A DNA stretch of 64,000 nt from Limosilactobacillus ingluviei DSM 15946 (GTDB lineage: Bacteria > Bacillota > Bacilli > Lactobacillales > Lactobacillaceae). The stretch lies in contig NZ_AZFK01000018.1 in the NCBI RefSeq assembly GCF_001435775.1, forward strand, positions 60,217-124,216. Direction: 5' to 3'. Of the stretch, positions 1 to 6,864 are shown in pieces (the stretch's first letter is position 1; every line of letters begins with the position of its first letter). The notes beneath the pieces are model-generated. The model ran no database searches and was not told the origin of the DNA. It worked only from the letters and a program-made list of their open reading frames with translations. Position numbers and translations under genes: made by a program.

Positions 1-240
1 ACTCAAAGATTTAGCAGCTTCCTCAAAACCAACCTAATCAATACGCACGCAGCGTATTAGGCGCAATCCACTAATTACCTCAAAATAGTAAAAACACGGT
101 CTAACACCCTTTAAATTCCGTCTAAAATAGCACTGTATTTTAAGCCTGATACTCCCTAATTAACTGCCCACGTTATATTTAGAGCACCTGCAATTATCGT
201 TAAACCGTAGTAACGACCTATGTATAAGTTAATTAGGTGC
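1..240. other. Left-edge region without a recognised gene
   Basis: No reading frame with a convincing ribosome binding site is visible here. A loose inverted repeat (GCACCT near 184 and AGGTGC near 235) encloses a small stem CGTTA/TAACG. No function can be assigned. It lies downstream of the leftward operon that ends at 275. Confidence 0.4.
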
Positions 241-267
241 AAAATAAAAAGAGACCAGTAGGTCTCT
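241..267 (-). terminator. Rho-independent terminator of the leftward operon
   Basis: On the minus strand the stem GAGACC/GGTCTC with a four-base loop (251-266) is followed by TTTTTATTTT (250-241). It starts 8 bases beyond the stop of the 275-850 gene and probably ends the leftward transcript of parM, parR and the small membrane proteins. Confidence 0.8.
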
Positions 268-274
268 CAGTCGT

Positions 275-850
275 CTAATCTACATGCTGTATGTCTACAC
301 CAATATTTGACCGTAGTAGGTCGCCGATTGAATCAAATGCACTATAACTACTTCTGATAGCATCGGGATCACTTAAACAACTAGCAACAATGAGGCGAAT
401 TGTTTTAATACTATTGTCTTCCATAAGTATATTAAATGAATACTCCAGTCGCCGTAAATATACCCTAGACTTATTACCAGCTCCAGATACAGCGCCAACG
501 ATCGCACCAGCGCCACCGGCTAGTAACCCTCCGACTACTGCTCTTGAAATTGGGTGCCCATTACGAGACTCTTCATTGAGTCGCTCGATTGATTGGACAT
601 TAAACATATTATCGCTATTCATATTATGGTAATAATGACCATCTTTGGTAACAAATAGTAATCGTCGATTATTTGTGTCGAAGTATACTTTACCATTATC
701 CAAATAAAAACACGGTCCCGGATATTTCTTTTTAAATTCCCTGTCTTCTGTGGCATCAGTATCTGTATCTACGAACTTCACTAGAATAAAAACTACCCAT
801 GCTAAAATCACTCCTAGCACCACAATTATCTTAACTAACACTAGCCTCAC
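275..850 (-). CDS. Membrane-anchored protein of unknown function
   Basis: 191 residues. Residues 1-28 form one hydrophobic segment, so the protein is probably anchored at its N-terminus. Around residues 105-125 lies a Gly/Ala-rich stretch (GGLLAGGAGAIVGAVSGAG) that could insert in or dip into a membrane, followed by a short beta-rich tail. The family is not recognised. It is the last gene of the leftward group that starts with parM, and two single-helix miniproteins precede it. A role at the cell envelope during the plasmid state, such as superinfection exclusion, is possible but is inference only. Confidence 0.6.
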   Translation of the reverse strand: MRLVLVKIIVVLGVILAWVVFILVKFVDTDTDATEDREFKKKYPGPCFYLDNGKVYFDTNNRRLLFVTKDGHYYHNMNSDNMFNVQSIERLNEESRNGHPISRAVVGGLLAGGAGAIVGAVSGAGNKSRVYLRRLEYSFNILMEDNSIKTIRLIVASCLSDPDAIRSSYSAFDSIGDLLRSNIGVDIQHVD

Positions 851-857
851 CCCATTA

Positions 858-956
858 TTAACTTAAATCGTTACCAAATATCCAAACTAAAATCGGGATC
901 AGAAAGAAGAACAAACCAAACGATTTCCATACTGTCTCCCAAAATCCATAGTCCAT
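858..956 (-). CDS. Single-helix membrane miniprotein (32 aa)
   Basis: An ATG at 956-954 opens a 32-residue frame beginning MDYGFWETVWKSFG and ending WIFGNDLS, stop TAA at 858-860. The middle is strongly hydrophobic (LFFFLIPILVWIF), which predicts one membrane helix. The ribosome binding site is weak. The frame fits exactly between its neighbours, 7 bases before the 275-850 gene and 16 bases after the 973-1074 gene. The family is not recognised. The twin arrangement with another miniprotein supports it being real. Confidence 0.5.
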   Translation of the reverse strand: MDYGFWETVWKSFGLFFFLIPILVWIFGNDLS

Positions 957-972
957 AAGATCACACTTTCAT

Positions 973-1074
973 TTAGAGCATGGCGTCAATTATAAACAGG
1001 ATAACTAACCATGCTAAAGCGGCTAATACAAACCCAATGAACGCAGCAAGCAATCCTAGAAATACTCCACCCAT
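973..1074 (-). CDS. Single-helix membrane miniprotein (33 aa)
   Basis: An ATG at 1074-1072 opens a 33-residue frame beginning MGGVFLGLLAAFIG and ending FIIDAML, stop at 973-975. A good ribosome binding site AAGGTGG lies 5 bases upstream on the minus strand. Almost the whole peptide is one membrane helix with small residues, like many phage or plasmid membrane miniproteins. Its function is unknown. It lies between parR and the second miniprotein. Confidence 0.6.
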   Translation of the reverse strand: MGGVFLGLLAAFIGFVLAALAWLVILFIIDAML

Positions 1075-1092
1075 TCAAACCACCTTATTGTA

Positions 1093-1152
1093 TGATATAT
1101 CTAACATTTAGCATCACTTATAATACATATATCATGTGTATTAGATATATCA
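1093..1152. repeat. 12-bp inverted repeat downstream of parR
   Basis: TGATATATCTAA (1093-1104) and TTAGATATATCA (1141-1152) are exact reverse complements, 36 bases apart, in AT-rich DNA between parR and the first miniprotein gene. Related TGATATAT strings recur upstream of parM (near 3112 and 3144). This could be a promoter operator, an ancillary ParR site or a processing hairpin; the sequence does not decide. Confidence 0.5.
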
Positions 1153-1167
1153 TCTATATCAAATGTA

Positions 1168-1740
1168 TCATTTTTCTTGATCAAACGACGCCAGATTAGC
1201 AAACTTAGCCCGTAATGAATCAACATCAAGGTTGTTTGGGTCAAACCCTTTAACGTCTTCTTCATCTCCGTTACCGCTATTATCTTCGGCTTTTTCTGTC
1301 GCTACTGGATCGTCATTTTCGACTTCCTGTTTAGTTTCATCGTCGTTTGATTCATTATCTACCTTAGTTGTGTCGACACTATCAGAACCATCATCTTCGA
1401 TCTCATCGTGATCGCTCTCGTCTACTTCGTCTTTTACTGGTTCGTCATCAGTCGTCTTTTCGTCTTCAACCTTTGGCTTTGTTTTCTTACGTGACCGACG
1501 TTTCCGGGTTAATCCAGATGGTACATTTGCCCCATCTAGCACTGCTTCCCAGCCGACCAATTGTACAAAAGCATGGAAGTCAATCGTCCCGTACGTAGCA
1601 TCAATATACCGAATAATATCCCGAATTGATGCTGAAAACGATCCCTGCTTCTCGATCCATGCTGCAACGTCATCGTCCTTGGTGTACCGAAACGACTTAT
1701 ACATACCAGTAGTTTTTGATTTAGCTTTACGACGAGGCAT
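1168..1740 (-). CDS. parR: ParR-like DNA-binding partition adaptor
   Basis: 190 residues. Residues 14-50 (YKSFRYTKDDDVAAWIEKQG and the following SASIRDIIRYI) look like a ribbon-helix-helix domain. A basic stretch (RKRRSRKK, about 78-86) follows. Residues 90-165 are a long acidic linker rich in D, E and S, and the C-terminus ends in a short helix (VDSLRAKFANLASF). In ParR proteins the RHH domain binds centromere repeats and a C-terminal helix contacts the ParM filament tip, which fits this layout. The gene lies 29 bases downstream of parM in the same operon. The acidic linker is longer than usual. The call rests on position and architecture. Confidence 0.75.
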   Translation of the reverse strand: MPRRKAKSKTTGMYKSFRYTKDDDVAAWIEKQGSFSASIRDIIRYIDATYGTIDFHAFVQLVGWEAVLDGANVPSGLTRKRRSRKKTKPKVEDEKTTDDEPVKDEVDESDHDEIEDDGSDSVDTTKVDNESNDDETKQEVENDDPVATEKAEDNSGNGDEEDVKGFDPNNLDVDSLRAKFANLASFDQEK

Positions 1741-1769
1741 GATAGTTCTCCTTTCTCATTACCGATTTC

Positions 1770-2969
1770 CTATTTCTTATTGATGATACTGTCGATCATT
1801 ACCAACCCACGTTCATTGCAATATGGTGCGTCTTCTGCCGGAATAAAGATAACAAAAATGTCTTCACCACCAGTGAATTGACGCAGCTTTTCAGATAATT
1901 GTTCCCGCAAATCTGAGTATTGGCTCATTGGAATAGAAGCACCACCGTGTACCCATGCAACACTGACATCTGCTCCGGCTAAGTTCATCGCCTTGCTTAC
2001 CGTCTTAACGATTTGCGGTACTTGTGGGCTAATTTGTTGTTTAACAATTTCTTCTACACGTGCCTTACGCTTACGGTCGAGTGGACCAGCTGGACGTGCT
2101 AAGTAACTTTGCAGCTTAATACGGTCTTCAAAGAAGATCTTCTTAGCTTGAAGTGCAAGAATCGCATCTTCTAATACATAATCATACCCTTGATTTGAAG
2201 ACAACGAAGCGTTGAGCATTGGGTTACCGTCAATAACAGCCAAAACATCAGCGGTCTTGGAACCCAGGTCAAGGTGAATTGAGTTTGGCGCACTAATAAG
2301 GTCGTCGACAGAAATCTCTTTAGCGGCTTCCGGATAGTGTTCTTTGAAGTCTTGCCAAATTCCTTTCTTTAATGCACTGTCGGCGTTTTGAATATAGAAA
2401 TGGGCTGGTTCACCTTCAAAATCAACGAATACGTTCTTGAAATTGATCTTGACTGTGATTGGGTCTACAAAGTTGTTGATCGTAACAGTGTGCGACCGTC
2501 CAAGGTAGCGTTCCTTGTAACGTTTACGCGTCCCAGGTACCTTTGCTTCTGAAATCGGAAGTGCAGTAGTCATATCAACATCAACCTTCAACGTTTCTGA
2601 TAGGTCCTCCCCATCATTATGCGCTTCAACCACACGGTGACCAGCAATCAAACCAAGAGTAAGAATTACTGATAAGTCTGATTCTGACTTACCCTCGTAG
2701 TCATTAATGTCAAATCCAACTAAATTATTGGACTTGCGAACGGCTGCGTCACCAAAGTAGAACCGCCCACGTGTCGAAACAGCAGAACTAGCAACTGAAA
2801 TATCGAGATTTTGAAGTAAGGTATCAAAATATCCATCATCTTCAATATCAGCTGGGTCAACAATATCTAATTCACGTACTGGAGCAATAACAGATGGCAC
2901 TTCAAAGTGCTTACCATTAATCGTACCTTTGATCTTGCTATTACCTAAGTCATTACTTAATGAAATCAT
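1770..2969 (-). CDS. parM: ParM-like actin-family ATPase
   Basis: 399 residues, typical for plasmid actin-like proteins. The start MISLSNDLGNSKIKG carries a phosphate-1 type loop (DLGNSKIK). A central HLDLGSKTADVLAV motif (about residues 230-245) matches phosphate-2, and VAWVHGGAS near the C-terminus matches the adenosine motif of the actin fold. The family forms filaments that push replicated plasmids apart through ParR-parC. It heads the leftward operon with a strong AGGAGG site and a TTGACT-16-TATTAT promoter. A strict phage would not need this; it suggests maintenance as a low-copy plasmid. Confidence 0.88.
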   Translation of the reverse strand: MISLSNDLGNSKIKGTINGKHFEVPSVIAPVRELDIVDPADIEDDGYFDTLLQNLDISVASSAVSTRGRFYFGDAAVRKSNNLVGFDINDYEGKSESDLSVILTLGLIAGHRVVEAHNDGEDLSETLKVDVDMTTALPISEAKVPGTRKRYKERYLGRSHTVTINNFVDPITVKINFKNVFVDFEGEPAHFYIQNADSALKKGIWQDFKEHYPEAAKEISVDDLISAPNSIHLDLGSKTADVLAVIDGNPMLNASLSSNQGYDYVLEDAILALQAKKIFFEDRIKLQSYLARPAGPLDRKRKARVEEIVKQQISPQVPQIVKTVSKAMNLAGADVSVAWVHGGASIPMSQYSDLREQLSEKLRQFTGGEDIFVIFIPAEDAPYCNERGLVMIDSIINKK

Positions 2970-3045
2970 GTTAAATCCTCCTAATTAACATACTACTAAA
3001 CCTAAAATGTCATTCGCTATAATGCAAATATCATTTGTTATACAA

Positions 3046-3073
3046 ATAATACCACATTTCAAACATAAGTCAA
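3046..3073 (-). promoter_or_regulatory. Promoter of the parM-parR operon
   Basis: On the minus strand TTGACT (3073-3068), a 16-base spacer and TATTAT (3051-3046) form a good vegetative promoter, with TGG directly before the -10 as an extended -10. It reads into parM with a leader of about 70 bases. The 39-bp palindrome at 3095-3133 lies just upstream, where a regulator or ParR could act. Confidence 0.7.
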
Positions 3074-3094
3074 GCATTATTGTATTAAGTGTAT

Positions 3095-3133
3095 CGTTTT
3101 GTAATACAATGTGATATATTGTATTACAAAACG
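3095..3133. repeat. Perfect 16-bp inverted repeat, 39-bp palindrome
   Basis: CGTTTTGTAATACAAT (3095-3110) and ATTGTATTACAAAACG (3118-3133) are exact reverse complements around the spacer GTGATAT. It lies directly upstream of the parM promoter and before the repA control region. Candidate roles are operator, centromere part (parC) or origin element. The local DNA also has further TGATATAT and ATACAAAT strings. Confidence 0.75.
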
Positions 3134-3225
3134 TGCAATGATGTTGATATATCAGCGATTCCATACCGTGGTTTATCGTTTATTATGTACCGAACTATCA
3201 ACTGAATCAGAAAATTAAAGTTTTG

Positions 3226-3254
3226 TTGACGATTACGGAAAAGTATGTAACAAT
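3226..3254 (+). promoter_or_regulatory. Candidate repA promoter
   Basis: TTGACG (3226-3231), a 17-base spacer and AACAAT (3249-3254) make a moderate promoter that would give repA an mRNA leader of about 270 bases holding three inverted repeats. A second candidate -35, TTGACT at 3302, has only a poor -10. Which one is used cannot be told from sequence. Confidence 0.4.
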
Positions 3255-3321
3255 TGAACCAAGACAACTGCGAAAAACAACGGAGCGTGTATAAAACTCT
3301 TTTGACTTTGTAATTGTCTTA

Positions 3322-3442
3322 ACAAAATTAAAACTCCCAGGTATTGGCGTACCTGGGAGTTGACTAAAATTTAATTTTAAGGTTAGGCAACTAAACTAAC
3401 ACACACCTAACCTTTTATACCAATAAGGCTCTTCAAACCTGT
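3322..3442 (-). ncRNA. Predicted antisense RNA controlling repA
   Basis: The minus strand has TTAACT (3477-3472), an exact 17-base spacer and a perfect TATAAT (3454-3449), giving a start near 3442. Transcription would end at the 12-bp perfect hairpin 3332-3361 (arms AACTCCCAGGTA and TACCTGGGAGTT), followed on the minus strand by TTTAATTTTG. The product of about 120 nt is complementary to the repA mRNA leader and contains the 9-bp stem AAGGTTAGG/CCTAACCTT. RepA_N plasmids such as pSK41 limit Rep synthesis with a leader-encoded antisense RNA, so context and parts agree. Confidence 0.68.
3332..3361 (-). terminator. Terminator hairpin of the antisense RNA
   Basis: A perfect 12-bp stem with a 6-base loop, followed by a T-rich run only on the minus strand (TTTAATTTT). 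On the plus strand it is followed by TGACTAAAATTTAATTTT, a weaker context, so in the repA mRNA it may act as a regulatory stem instead. Confidence 0.7.
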
Positions 3443-3487
3443 ACACATATTATAGCATATTAAGTGTACATAGTTAAAGCCTTATTG
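3419..3487 (+). promoter_or_regulatory. Stem-loop structures in the repA leader
   Basis: CCAATAAGGCT (3419-3429) pairs exactly with AGCCTTATTGG (3477-3487), closing a large hairpin whose loop holds the antisense -10/-35 and an inner TGTACA/TGTACA pair. It ends 24 bases before the repA ribosome binding site. Long-range leader pairing changed by antisense RNA is the usual way to control initiator translation; here it is inferred from the inverted repeats. Confidence 0.5.
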
Positions 3488-3527
3488 GATATTTGTAAAC
3501 CCTTTATTTAGGAAAGGAATGAAAAAT

Positions 3528-4790
3528 ATGCCAAGTAAGGCTTTTTTAGGTCTTAACGTAGACCTACTCAACAACCCAAAATATGACGAAATCAAAATGG
3601 ACGCACTGGTCTTATACTCACTGTACGCAGATCGCGCAGCATGTTCTAAGGCTAATTCCAACAACGGAAATAACAATTTCGTCGATAAAAATGGTCGTCA
3701 CTTCGTAATCTTTACAGACGATGAGGCATCTAAATTGATTCGCACGTCAACAAGAACTATTGCCAATTACCGTAAGAAACTTGCGAGTGTCGGATTAATC
3801 ACGCAGACTGTTGTATTTACCGGTTTACGTCGTATTAACCGTATCTTCGTCAATGACGTTGAACAGACACCAAAGAACGTTGAAGTTAAATTGCACTGGA
3901 AGAACCACACTGTACGTACTGAAACTGTGGTAAGCAGCTGGACTATCTCTGCCAAGTTAAACTGGATTAATACCATGGCGAAGAATATTCTGGACCGTGT
4001 GGAAAATAACGACATGACCAACCGGAAAAAAGTTCCATTAAGTCTATCTCAAGCTAGTCTAACTCAGGGTCTATCAACAGATGGACATGATACGACCCAG
4101 GCGCAAGTGCCCGTGTCTGAATATCGCAAATTGCCAGAAGCAATTCGGACTGAATTCGGAAAACACTTTGGCTTTATTAATCCAACAATCGCTAAGCGAC
4201 TTAACAACCTAGTGGCAAACCAAGGGGAAGACTGCGTTCTTTACGCAATCCAAAAGACCTCTAGCCGCAATGTTAAGAGTCCGATTGCCTACGTAGAAAG
4301 TTGCTTACGTAACGCTGCTAATAATGGCTTGAAGACTGTTGCTGAAATGATGGCATTTGACCAACAATACGCCCAAAACAAGCCTGAGAAGGCGCAAAAG
4401 CGACCATCCAAGAAGACGTTTGGTCGTAAGAAGGCGAAGAAGATTGAAAAATTGCCGGATTGGGCACAAAAACAGTGGGATAGTACGCCTAAACCATTCC
4501 AAGAATCAACTGTTGCCATGACCCCAAACACAGAACAAGAAGTAACGCCTCAATGTACTGAAAACAAGTCTAATAGCGCCGATTTGAAGAATTTTGTCGA
4601 AAAGTCAGTAAACTACCTCGAAAACCAAGGATTTATTGTGCCAGAAACTAGCTCTAATGACCATGAACAAGGCGTATTAGAGCGTATTAAGAGTACCATC
4701 AAGACTATGTTTGGGTTAGAAACTGGTGTCGAAGAAGTGTCAAATGCACTATCAGCATGGCGATTAGACCGTATGATTTCGAGTCTGTAA
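3528..4790 (+). CDS. repA: Replication initiator of the RepA_N family
   Basis: 420 residues from the ATG at 3528. I prefer this over the in-frame ATG at 3519 because GGAAAGG (3511-3517) lies 10 bases before 3528 but only 1 before 3519. Residues 1-110 match the RepA_N N-terminal winged helix: AFLGLNVDLLNNPKYDEI, then ALVLYSLYADRAACSKAN, FVDKNGRHFVIFTDDEA, and the recognition segment TSTRTIANYRKKLASVGLI. Residues 180-265 carry a DnaD-like C-terminal region (AKRLNNLV to ESCLRN). RepA_N proteins start theta replication of large Firmicutes plasmids from iterons often inside the gene. A basic linker (RPSKKTFGRKKAKK) follows. The strong match supports an autonomous plasmid replicon. Confidence 0.9.
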   Translation: MPSKAFLGLNVDLLNNPKYDEIKMDALVLYSLYADRAACSKANSNNGNNNFVDKNGRHFVIFTDDEASKLIRTSTRTIANYRKKLASVGLITQTVVFTGLRRINRIFVNDVEQTPKNVEVKLHWKNHTVRTETVVSSWTISAKLNWINTMAKNILDRVENNDMTNRKKVPLSLSQASLTQGLSTDGHDTTQAQVPVSEYRKLPEAIRTEFGKHFGFINPTIAKRLNNLVANQGEDCVLYAIQKTSSRNVKSPIAYVESCLRNAANNGLKTVAEMMAFDQQYAQNKPEKAQKRPSKKTFGRKKAKKIEKLPDWAQKQWDSTPKPFQESTVAMTPNTEQEVTPQCTENKSNSADLKNFVEKSVNYLENQGFIVPETSSNDHEQGVLERIKSTIKTMFGLETGVEEVSNALSAWRLDRMISSL

Positions 4791-5030
4791 TTTTGGTCAG
4801 AATAGCGCATTGATTTAGCTGTCGATATGTAAATTATGAAAGCGATGAAAATATTGATATAGCAGTATATCAAGTGGCATTATGAGACAAGTGTCTTATG
4901 AAAATAGTGGATAATGTAATTTTGTATTGATTTTGAGAAAAAATAATTTAAAATAATAGACAGGTGTATTGATAAGCGTGAAAAAGTTTATCAAAAAAAT
5001 GCAAAAATGTATTGAAAGTGGTGATTATTA
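4791..5030 (+). other. AT-rich intergenic region after repA
   Basis: No gene is seen. The region holds a hairpin TTGATAA/TTATCAA (4969-4994), an imperfect palindrome around ATGAGACAAGTGTCTTAT (near 4881-4900), and long A/T runs. A weak promoter, TTGATT with TAAAAT 16 bases later, could serve the next gene. AT-richness next to repA is compatible with origin unwinding, but nothing proves it. Confidence 0.35.
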
Positions 5031-5078
5031 TAATATAACAATCTAGTAATATAACAACTAAGTAATATAACAATAACC
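5031..5078 (+). repeat. Three 16-bp direct repeats (iteron-like)
   Basis: TAATATAACAA occurs at 5031, 5047 and 5063, exactly 16 bases apart, with the remainder of each unit partly conserved (TCTAG, CTAAG, TAACC). The last copy ends just before the AGGAGG site of the next gene. Equal spacing of about 1.5 helical turns suggests a protein-binding array: autoregulatory operator of the 5093 protein, or replication iterons. Confidence 0.65.
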
Positions 5079-5092
5079 CTAGGAGGCGAAAA

Positions 5093-5884
5093 ATGGAAAA
5101 ACGAAGAACCCAAAAAATTGACCCCGAAAAAATTAAGGGGTTCCCGAAAGACGAACAGGAAATTTTAAATCGCTATGCCAACCATCCGGTGATTGGCGAT
5201 AATACATATGCTGTTGTTCCTCACCCGGTATTAGCAGCTGATCTTGACGATAAATCACTTGGGCTATATGTCTACTTGTCGCTATTAGCATCGCACTTTC
5301 CCTTGATGGGGCATGGGGATAAACGGGCAATTTTCCAGAAACAGAGTATTATGTATCGCTATGCTTTGGGGGTTGATCGCCCACAGGCATATCAGACCAA
5401 GGCTATCGACGAAAGTCTTGAGATCCTAGAGCAGGCAGGATTTGTTCGCCTAGTTGATGACAAGTTTTACGGATTCGCCGTAATATTACGTAGGCCTAAA
5501 CATGTCACTGGATATGTCAAAATATATGCCACAGAGTCTAAGAAAATATTAGAGCTATCCAACTCGTTGACGAGATTCAAACACTTAGCAACATACACGG
5601 TTTTGAGAAAAGAAATCTTCGAGACGAAAGAGCCAAGCGACCGTGTTATTACAAGCACACTAAAAACTATTGCGTCTAAGAACGGTAAAGTATTAGCAAC
5701 TTTAACGCGAGAAGTTAATTGGCTTTGCGAAAATCGAGTAATGGCGACCTTTACAGCGATTCGAAATACAGAATACGGTATTAAACGCCATCGATACTTA
5801 GCAGATATTCGCGATGCCAAGGTTTTGGCTGAATTTGTCGTCGAAAAACGACAATCCGGAGAATTAATTAGCGTAATTGGCTAA
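5093..5884 (+). CDS. Winged-helix-like protein, probable replication or regulatory factor
   Basis: 263 residues, with a strong AGGAGG site 7 bases before the ATG. Residues 40-60 (YAVVPHPVLAADLDDKSLGL) and 60-125 (YVYLSLLASHFP to LEILEQAGFVRLV) resemble the N-terminal winged helix of initiator and replisome-organiser proteins, where a Lys/Ser-Leu-Gly-Leu-Tyr helix is followed by a recognition helix. The remainder (130-263) is mixed alpha-beta without a known motif. The gene directly follows the iteron-like array, so it may bind it. The family is not firmly recognised; the alternative is a transcription regulator. Confidence 0.5.
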   Translation: MEKRRTQKIDPEKIKGFPKDEQEILNRYANHPVIGDNTYAVVPHPVLAADLDDKSLGLYVYLSLLASHFPLMGHGDKRAIFQKQSIMYRYALGVDRPQAYQTKAIDESLEILEQAGFVRLVDDKFYGFAVILRRPKHVTGYVKIYATESKKILELSNSLTRFKHLATYTVLRKEIFETKEPSDRVITSTLKTIASKNGKVLATLTREVNWLCENRVMATFTAIRNTEYGIKRHRYLADIRDAKVLAEFVVEKRQSGELISVIG

Positions 5885-5901
5885 TTTTTCGACTTAGTTT
5901 C

Positions 5902-5940
5902 TTGACGCGTATAGACAAAACAATGTAAATCGTGTATTAT
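5902..5940 (+). promoter_or_regulatory. Promoter, copy 1 of a three-member phage family
   Basis: TAGACA (5912-5917), a 17-base spacer and TATTAT (5935-5940). An upstream TTGACG (5902-5907) belongs to a conserved block AGTTTCTTGACRCRTATAG shared with 53344 and 61293. It drives the sigma-like gene. The conserved block reaches well beyond a standard -35, so a phage regulator or operator is likely. Confidence 0.7.
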
Positions 5941-6030
5941 ATAATCAAGATATGCGGAGGAATACAGTCAAAGCCGTATAGTCCCGGCGGTTTTGGCATA
6001 CATAAACACAAAAACTAAGACAAAAGCGAG

Positions 6031-6711
6031 GTGCGAAGTACGAAATTATTTGATTACGGATTCCCGACCGTAACCGAAAGAATCGCTAACGTTGAGAAGG
6101 TATTTGACCAAGACTTGGCAAGACGGAAGATTAGCGATGACATAGCAAACGAAAAACTAGCCCAGGATACTGGAACTGGAAAGTTACTTGAATCGGTTGG
6201 GAGCTACATACTAGCGAGTCGCGATATTGATAGCGGCCGCAAACTACGATACAGATTTTATGACGACGAACTCAATTATTGGAGCAAGTCGAATATGGCT
6301 AAGCACACGTTCTTCGGATTGGGTGATGTTAATGGTGAGGCCATAAACGAATACGAATGCTCTTTGTATCACGATACCGAACAGTATTTAAATCGTATGA
6401 TGCAACGAGGTGATACCAACAAGAAGTTTGTCAAGAAGTTTATTAGACTCGGGCTGCTGTGGGAAAACCCAGATGACTATCAAGATATTTGGTCCGACGA
6501 CTTGATAGCATTTGTTAAGTCTCTATCGAACGCCATTAAGTCGGTAAGCAATGGCGTAGATCTGGTGACATTAAGATACTTCGACGGGACGCGAAAAATC
6601 ATTGATGTTGCTGCCATTCTCGGGACTACTCATCAAAATATTTCAAAAAAATTGGATAAAATCGCAAAGAAAGCGGTTGCAAAAAACCCTGGATTAGGGA
6701 CATCTAAATGA
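6031..6711 (+). CDS. Sigma-factor-like transcription regulator
   Basis: 226 residues from a GTG at 6031, with only a weak site (AAGCGAG) before it, so the start is uncertain. Residues 180-222 (DLVTLRYFDGTRKIIDVAAI, then LGTTHQNISKKLDKIAKKAV) form a helix-turn-helix like sigma-70 region 4, the part that reads the -35 element. The N-terminal two thirds are not a classical region 2, so this may be a divergent phage sigma factor or a sigma-like activator. It lies just before the HU and packaging genes, which suits a switch to late transcription. Its own promoter belongs to the early-type family at 5902. Confidence 0.6.
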   Translation: MRSTKLFDYGFPTVTERIANVEKVFDQDLARRKISDDIANEKLAQDTGTGKLLESVGSYILASRDIDSGRKLRYRFYDDELNYWSKSNMAKHTFFGLGDVNGEAINEYECSLYHDTEQYLNRMMQRGDTNKKFVKKFIRLGLLWENPDDYQDIWSDDLIAFVKSLSNAIKSVSNGVDLVTLRYFDGTRKIIDVAAILGTTHQNISKKLDKIAKKAVAKNPGLGTSK

Positions 6712-6864
6712 TTGGGGGGGTAGTAACCTCTAATCCTCCTACGGGAAATACTTGCGTTTATACCATTTTATTCGCGGTCTAATAACCGCGGAGCATACAT
6801 AAAAGGCCGATTTTATCGGCGACGATTTTGAAATATTTTTGTGAGAAAGAGAGAGATACAAAAC
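6712..6864 (+). other. Intergenic region with G7 tract and hairpins
   Basis: It begins with a G7 run (6714-6720). On the minus strand 6767-6752 reads AATGGTATAAACGCAA, identical to the plus-strand string at 29903. A hairpin CGCGGT/ACCGCG (6773-6790) is followed by CATACATAAA (6794-6803), one of several hairpin plus TACATA elements in this genome. A second stem GCCGAT/ATCGGC lies at 6806-6820. These probably end the sigma-like transcript and form the HU leader. Confidence 0.45.

Noticed and set aside
1093..1152. Possible CRISPR-like repeat cluster near parR
   Set aside because: There are only two arms in inverted orientation and no regular repeat-spacer structure. No CRISPR array was seen anywhere in the window.
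3143..3220. A 25-codon plus-strand frame starting ATG TTG ATA TAT
   Set aside because: No ribosome binding site, no recognisable peptide character, and it lies in a control region full of inverted repeats.
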